A stretch of DNA of 8,998 nt. Origin: Patescibacteria group bacterium. Its GTDB lineage: Bacteria; Patescibacteriota; Minisyncoccia; Portnoybacterales; GWB1-42-6. How positions within the stretch are numbered: position 1 is the stretch's first letter; every line of letters starts with the position of its first letter. The position numbers were made by a program, and so were the translations under genes. Location: positions 1-8,998 of the forward strand of contig JAHIST010000010.1 of NCBI GenBank assembly GCA_018818145.1, read 5' to 3'. A model generated the notes under the pieces. That model was not told where the DNA came from, searched no databases, and saw only the letters and a list, made by a program, of their open reading frames with translations. Of this stretch, positions 6,170 to 8,998 are shown one piece after another.

Positions 6170-6519
6170 ACTTGTTTTGTATTTAAAAAAGGCATTAATT
6201 GGGGAAAAAGTATCGGGTCTCTTTTTTAGGACCTAGGCCACTGGCTGGGTGCAATGCGAGCAGCGCCCGAGCGCCTTGTACTATCTTGCTTTATGCCCTC
6301 ATTCTACCACGCTTTTTGATGCATCGGGCCGAATAGAGCTATCTTGCGCTCGCCAAGCGAGCTAAGGAATACCGAATTTTTTTAAACGGCTCAACGGTAG
6401 CTGGCCGTTGAGCCGTTTGGCTGTTTTTGGCCTTATAAATTCAAAGCGCTATTTTTTAACTCTTTTTAAATCTCCGGCCATTGCGGAAATGAAAAATTAT
6501 ATAATAGATTGTTAAATTG
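6170..6519. other. Non-coding stretch upstream of the R-M operon
   Basis: About 350 bp with no supportable gene. It should carry the promoter of the methyltransferase-first operon; the last 40 bp before the ATG are AT-rich but no convincing -35/-10 pair was identified. It also holds a small hairpin GCTCGC-CAA-GCGAGC (6348-6362), the direct repeat CTATCTTGC (6281-6289 and 6339-6347), GC-rich DNA at 6250-6275, and the second 35-nt palindrome (6384-6418). No tRNA, 4.5S, tmRNA or RNase P signature was found. Confidence 0.5.
6384..6418. repeat. 35-nt palindrome, copy 2 (possible terminator)
   Basis: Left arm AAACGGCTCAACGG (6384-6397), loop TAGCTGG, right arm CCGTTGAGCCGTTT (6405-6418). It differs from the copy at 1548-1582 by one base (G at 6404 instead of A), which turns a closing T-A pair into a T-G wobble on the plus strand and an A-C mismatch on the minus strand. 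It lies between the propeller gene and the R-M operon. Downstream of it the plus strand reads GGCTGTTTTT; the minus strand has an A tract instead of a T tract. Confidence 0.75.
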
Positions 6520-6647
6520 GCTGTCTGTCCTGAACAAAATCCGAACTTTTTTCCGCGAAAATCCCGACGCTGATTTCTGATAATTTTCGCTCGGGCGGGC
6601 AAAAAGGAAGGGGGTTGGGGGGAAGAAATTTTTGCCCGCCCTCGCTT
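6520..6647. repeat. 128-bp inverted repeat, left copy
   Basis: The reverse complement of 8871-8998, matching at 126 of 128 positions with no gaps. The mismatches are at 6612 and 6626, both in the loop of the internal hairpin (6593-6641). The copy starts just past the end of the propeller gene, so on the minus strand it also acts as that gene's 3' region. With the right copy it encloses a unit of about 2.2 kb holding the propeller and XRE genes. The outer boundary cannot be fixed because the right copy reaches the window edge. Confidence 0.92.
6593..6641. repeat. Hairpin inside the left inverted repeat (terminator-like)
   Basis: Perfect 13-bp arms GGGCGGGCAAAAA (6593-6605) and TTTTTGCCCGCCC (6629-6641) around a 23-nt G-rich loop. 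It sits 34 bp past the propeller gene stop, so it could terminate that transcript, although GAGCGAAAA rather than a T run follows on the minus strand. The equivalent hairpin in the right copy is at 8877-8925. Confidence 0.7.
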
Positions 6648-6674
6648 TTCCGCCGCCGCAGAATTTCGTATTTA

Positions 6675-8351
6675 TTATTTCATATCATCTACTACCCACC
6701 ACAATTCATTACCACTTTTTATTCCATAATAAACAGATTTGTTGTCAGAAGTGAAATTTAGATTCCAAACGCCCGCATTTATTGCGTAAAACCAATTTCC
6801 TGTAGTTTGGTATATTTTACCTTTTTTATTATTCACTATCACGAAAATTTCTTTTCCGCTGTCTGAATTTACTGCATAAGCTGTATTTTTACCATCCGGA
6901 CTAAAGATAACGGGGTCTATGGCCCCATAAACAGCGGCATTAATAGAAAAATTACTTTCTTTTCCGTTTACTACCACGAACTGTTTTTTTGCTTCTTCTG
7001 CAGCATAGGCAATCTGACTGCTGTCAAAGCTAAAAGTAATAGCGCGAAAATTCTGCGCTTTTCCCAAAAGGTCACCCTGCCTACGAATGATTCCATCATA
7101 TAACTTACCCTCGTTATCATTTAGAACTACAAATTCTTTTTCATTGTTTTTATCTGGTTGAGCTATATAAGCTAAATTTTGACTATCGGGACTGAAGATA
7201 GGAGCGGTAACGACGTCATAAAATTTTCCTTCTTTGCCATCAACTACTATGGAATATTTCCTTTCTTTTTCTGCCACAAAAGCAAAATGCTTGCTGTCGG
7301 GACTGAAAATCGGCTCTCCTATGGAATCATAAGATTTATATTTTTCCCCATCAAACATTATAATATCTTTTCCTTTTTCAAATCCCTTAGCGGTATTTAT
7401 TACATAAACTATGTGCTCGCTATTTAGACTGAAAAGAAGATACATGACGTTAGGAGCCGGATAATCTAATTCTGTTTCTTTTTCATCAACTACTAAAAAA
7501 GATTTTCCATCTTTTTCGGCTACAAAGGCTATACGCTTACTATTTGGACTAAAAATGGGGGGAATTCTCAGAACATCGTAGTGTTTTCCTTCTTTACCAT
7601 CAATTACAGCAAATGCTTTATCGTTCTTCCAGGCTAAAAATGCATGACGTTCACCATTCGGGCTAAAAGTAAAATATCCTATTCTTGTAAAATTTCCGCT
7701 TTCTTTTCCGTCAACCACTACCACTATTTCCCCTGTTTCTTTTTCAGCTAAATAAGCGAACCGTTTACCATTGGAAGAAAAAACGGGATTAAAACTTTTT
7801 TTATAAGCTCCAATTTTTTCATTATTTAGCATCAAAAACATTTCAGAACTTTTTGGGTCTTCTTTAGCCACATAAGAAACACCCTTTCCATCGGGACTAA
7901 ATTTAATCGAATTATTAAGCTGTGTCCAGCCATAATTCTCTGGAATCGTCGCCAATTTCGTAGTCTTTAAATTATAATCAATGATTTCTTTTTCCGGTTC
8001 TTCAGAGGATGTGGTATTCATTACATTATTTTCTTTTAATAGGGGGTTATTTTGAGTTAATATGTAAACCCATATTCCGCTTCCAATTAAAATAACTAAT
8101 ATCAATATAAATAAAAATTTTTTCTTTTTGAAAAATTTTTCTTCTTTCGTAACGGAAGCGGCTTCCACTAATTTTTTATTATCATATGAAATATCGGTTT
8201 GATTTTGTTCTAATTGTTCTGTAGACCCAATCGCTTCTTCAATGTCTGCCGCCGACCAACCTGCTTGGTTTAAGCTTTCTCTGATCTGCTCATTTGTTTG
8301 ACCGGCAATCCTTGATTTTTTTATAAACTCAGTTAATTCTTGATTTATCAT
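6675..8351 (-). CDS. Membrane-anchored beta-propeller protein with ten PD40/TolB-like repeats
   Basis: A 558-residue protein. Residues 1-42 form a small helical domain (ELTEFIKKSRIAGQTNEQIR, then AGWSAADIEEAI) like the UBA/CUE-like N-terminal domains I associate with Parcubacterial membrane proteins. After a polar linker, FFKKKK (73-78) precedes one transmembrane helix at about 79-98; the positive-inside rule puts the N-terminus in the cytoplasm and the rest outside. Residues 150-558 carry ten WD40-like (PD40) repeats starting at about 151, 191, 229, 267, 307, 349, 386, 440, 483 and 533, each close to FSPDGKxxAYVA and often followed by VVVDGKEGKxYD. They should fold into a propeller, a scaffold for binding rather than an enzyme. 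It follows the XRE gene by 63 bp, probably as one transcript. No catalytic motif or ligand is recognisable. The ATG at 8351 has no Shine-Dalgarno. Confidence 0.88.
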   Translation of the reverse strand: MINQELTEFIKKSRIAGQTNEQIRESLNQAGWSAADIEEAIGSTEQLEQNQTDISYDNKKLVEAASVTKEEKFFKKKKFLFILILVILIGSGIWVYILTQNNPLLKENNVMNTTSSEEPEKEIIDYNLKTTKLATIPENYGWTQLNNSIKFSPDGKGVSYVAKEDPKSSEMFLMLNNEKIGAYKKSFNPVFSSNGKRFAYLAEKETGEIVVVVDGKESGNFTRIGYFTFSPNGERHAFLAWKNDKAFAVIDGKEGKHYDVLRIPPIFSPNSKRIAFVAEKDGKSFLVVDEKETELDYPAPNVMYLLFSLNSEHIVYVINTAKGFEKGKDIIMFDGEKYKSYDSIGEPIFSPDSKHFAFVAEKERKYSIVVDGKEGKFYDVVTAPIFSPDSQNLAYIAQPDKNNEKEFVVLNDNEGKLYDGIIRRQGDLLGKAQNFRAITFSFDSSQIAYAAEEAKKQFVVVNGKESNFSINAAVYGAIDPVIFSPDGKNTAYAVNSDSGKEIFVIVNNKKGKIYQTTGNWFYAINAGVWNLNFTSDNKSVYYGIKSGNELWWVVDDMK

Positions 8352-8414
8352 AAATTTAATATTTTAAAAATTATTTAAAGTTTATAATCTTAGTTAATTT
8401 TATTTTGCATAAAT

Positions 8415-8624
8415 TTAGCTCATTAAGTCGTCAATGCTAACACCCAAAGCGTCAGCGATTTGTTTTAATGTTTCTACCCTCGGATTACAAGTTGCCCCCG
8501 ATTCAATTTTAATAATCGTGTTATAGGTAATATCCGCTATTTTTGAAAGCTTATCCTGCGTAATGCCTTTCTTCTTGCGATATTTCTTTATATTTTCAGC
8601 TATAACGCTTTTATTGTTTGCCAT
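8415..8624 (-). CDS. XRE-family (Cro/C1-type) helix-turn-helix regulator
   Basis: A 69-residue protein that is essentially a single HTH_3 domain. Visible pattern: IAENIKKYRKKKGITQDKLSKIADITYNTIIKIESGATCNPRVETLKQIADALGVSIDDLM, given here in pieces: helix 1 (8-18), the HTH TQDKLSKIADITYNTIIKIESG beginning at 22, then NPRVETLKQIADALGV as helices 4-5. Such stand-alone proteins usually act as DNA-binding repressors, often of their own operon or a mobile element. It is the first gene of a two-gene unit with the propeller protein, inside the inverted-repeat pair. A 6-bp inverted repeat overlaps a possible -10 box just upstream (8641-8664), a plausible autoregulatory operator. Confidence 0.93.
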   Translation of the reverse strand: MANNKSVIAENIKKYRKKKGITQDKLSKIADITYNTIIKIESGATCNPRVETLKQIADALGVSIDDLMS

Positions 8625-8640
8625 AAGGTAGTAATTATTT

Positions 8641-8664
8641 ACTATTATTTATTGAAATAGTATA
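8641..8664 (-). promoter_or_regulatory. Candidate -10 box and operator for the XRE gene
   Basis: On the minus strand TATACT (8664-8659) is a fair -10 box, 35 bases before the ATG. An inverted repeat ACTATT-9 bp-AATAGT (8641-8661) overlaps it, as expected of an autoregulatory XRE operator. The position 17 bp upstream (TAGCGG) is a poor -35, so the promoter is weakly supported. Confidence 0.35.
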
Positions 8665-8724
8665 ATGCAAGTAGTTATCAACCGCTATGTATATTATATC
8701 AAAACTAAATAAAAGCGTAAACCA

Positions 8725-8830
8725 GAAAGGGAGTTCCCAGTCGTTGCCCGCGCACGGGAGGGCTGGGACAAGGGCAACATCTTCTTTGGCGGCGCTTTTT
8801 GCGAAGCAAAAAACGAAATTCGGCGGCGGA
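8725..8830. other. GC-rich structured non-coding region upstream of the XRE gene
   Basis: No gene is supported in 8665-8998. This part can form several hairpins: GGGA/TCCC (8729-8738), TCCCAG with CTGGGA (8735-8740, 8763-8768) enclosing CCCG/CGGG (8747-8750, 8755-8758), a competing GTTGCCC/GGGCAAC pair (8743-8749, 8772-8778), and TTTTTGC-GAA-GCAAAAA around 8796-8812. The reverse-strand core GCCGCCGAATTTCGT is at 8813-8827. It could be an untranslated leader, a non-coding RNA, or the inner end of a repeat element. Confidence 0.45.
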
Positions 8831-8831
8831 A

Positions 8832-8866
8832 CCCCAGTAGCAGAACGCTTCGCGTTCGCTACGGGG
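8832..8866. repeat. Bulged hairpin module, intact copy
   Basis: Stem CCCC-(A)-GTAGC-(A)-GAACGC (8832-8848), loop TTC, and GCGTTC-GCTAC-GGGG (8852-8866): 15 paired bases with two bulged adenines at 8836 and 8842. It is contained in a roughly 41-nt segment (8830-8870) that is absent from the otherwise matching left side at 6648-6649, where it is replaced by two bases. Confidence 0.7.
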
Positions 8867-8870
8867 CAAG

Positions 8871-8998
8871 AAGCGAGGGCGGGCAAAAATTCCTTCCCCC
8901 CAACCTCCTTCCTTTTTGCCCGCCCGAGCGAAAATTATCAGAAATCAGCGTCGGGATTTTCGCGGAAAAAAGTTCGGATTTTGTTCAGGACAGACAGC
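8871..8998. repeat. 128-bp inverted repeat, right copy, reaching the window edge
   Basis: Reverse complement of 6520-6647 (126 of 128). Position x in one copy pairs with 15518 minus x in the other. The internal hairpin is at 8877-8925. The match is still perfect at base 8998, so the repeat probably continues beyond the window. Confidence 0.92.

Noticed and set aside
4879..6236. Several plus-strand open frames opposite the endonuclease and methyltransferase
   Set aside because: All are antisense shadows of strongly supported genes and show no family features.
1548..6418. CRISPR array from the two 35-nt palindromes
   Set aside because: Only two copies nearly 5 kb apart with genes between them, no regular spacers and no cas genes.
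6230..6420. Possible structured RNA gene (tRNA, 4.5S, 6S, tmRNA)
   Set aside because: Both strands were read for T-loop, SRP core and tmRNA signatures; none was found, only short GC-rich hairpins.
8832..8866. Integron attC site, suggested by the two bulged bases
   Set aside because: The GTTRRRY/RYYYAAC core sites expected at the ends of attC are not present, and no integrase gene is visible. Kept only as a comparison.
8635..8886. 83-codon open frame on the minus strand upstream of the XRE gene
   Set aside because: It runs through the GC-rich hairpin and repeat DNA, has low-complexity Ala/Pro-rich translation with no domain, and no ribosome binding site. The openness is explained by base composition.
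1..8998. Depletion of CCWGG/CCSGG sites as proof of the recognition sequence
   Set aside because: Several such sites are present (for example CCTGG at 1480, CCAGG near 7629, CCCGG near 2782 and CCGGG near 4424), and one window is too short for a count-based test.

Overview
The window looks like a piece of an AT-rich, compact bacterial genome, most likely a Candidate Phyla Radiation (Patescibacteria/Parcubacteria-type) organism. The clues are indirect: very small proteins, a half-size transporter, a membrane protein with an N-terminal UBA-like helical domain of a kind I associate with Parcubacteria, mostly absent Shine-Dalgarno sequences, and GC-rich hairpin repeats between AT-rich genes. The lineage is inference. 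Every supportable gene lies on the minus strand, so the window is best read from right to left.

Region by region in transcription order: (1) 8351-8998 and below: a GC-rich, highly structured non-coding block, then a small XRE-type repressor (8415-8624) and a membrane-anchored ten-repeat beta-propeller protein (6675-8351). This two-gene unit is flanked by a 128-bp inverted repeat (6520-6647 and 8871-8998; 126 of 128 bases match), with the right copy running into the window edge. (2) 6170-6519: a non-coding stretch holding one of two nearly identical 35-nt palindromes. (3) 3313-6169: a restriction-modification operon: beta-class (probably N4-cytosine) DNA methyltransferase, MvaI/BcnI-family restriction endonuclease, and a DUF262 (GmrSD/ParB-like) protein, separated by 2 bp and by a short overlap or 24-nt gap. 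(4) 3050-3312: a repeat-filled gap. (5) 1599-3049: an orphan DUF5615 PIN-like protein, a P-loop kinase-like protein and a membrane-anchored winged-helix protein, ending at the other copy of the 35-nt palindrome. (6) 846-1478: a six-helix, half-size MFS protein with a clear -10 box and Shine-Dalgarno. (7) 1-674: the N-terminal half of glycogen synthase (glgA), cut by the window edge.

The functional centre is the R-M operon. The methyltransferase would protect host DNA, the endonuclease would cut unmodified DNA, and the DUF262 protein, translationally linked to the endonuclease, is an unexplained third component. Two details make it unusual: the endonuclease has Asn where MvaI has the catalytic Asp of its PD-ExK motif, and the DUF262 protein ends in an R-x4-H motif resembling the HEPN ribonuclease motif.

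The second theme is non-coding. Three kinds of repeated structured DNA occur between genes: the 128-bp inverted repeat with an internal hairpin, a modular hairpin with two conserved bulged bases seen intact at 8832-8866 and diverged at 3142-3171, and the 35-nt palindrome. No tRNA, rRNA, CRISPR array or transposase gene was seen.
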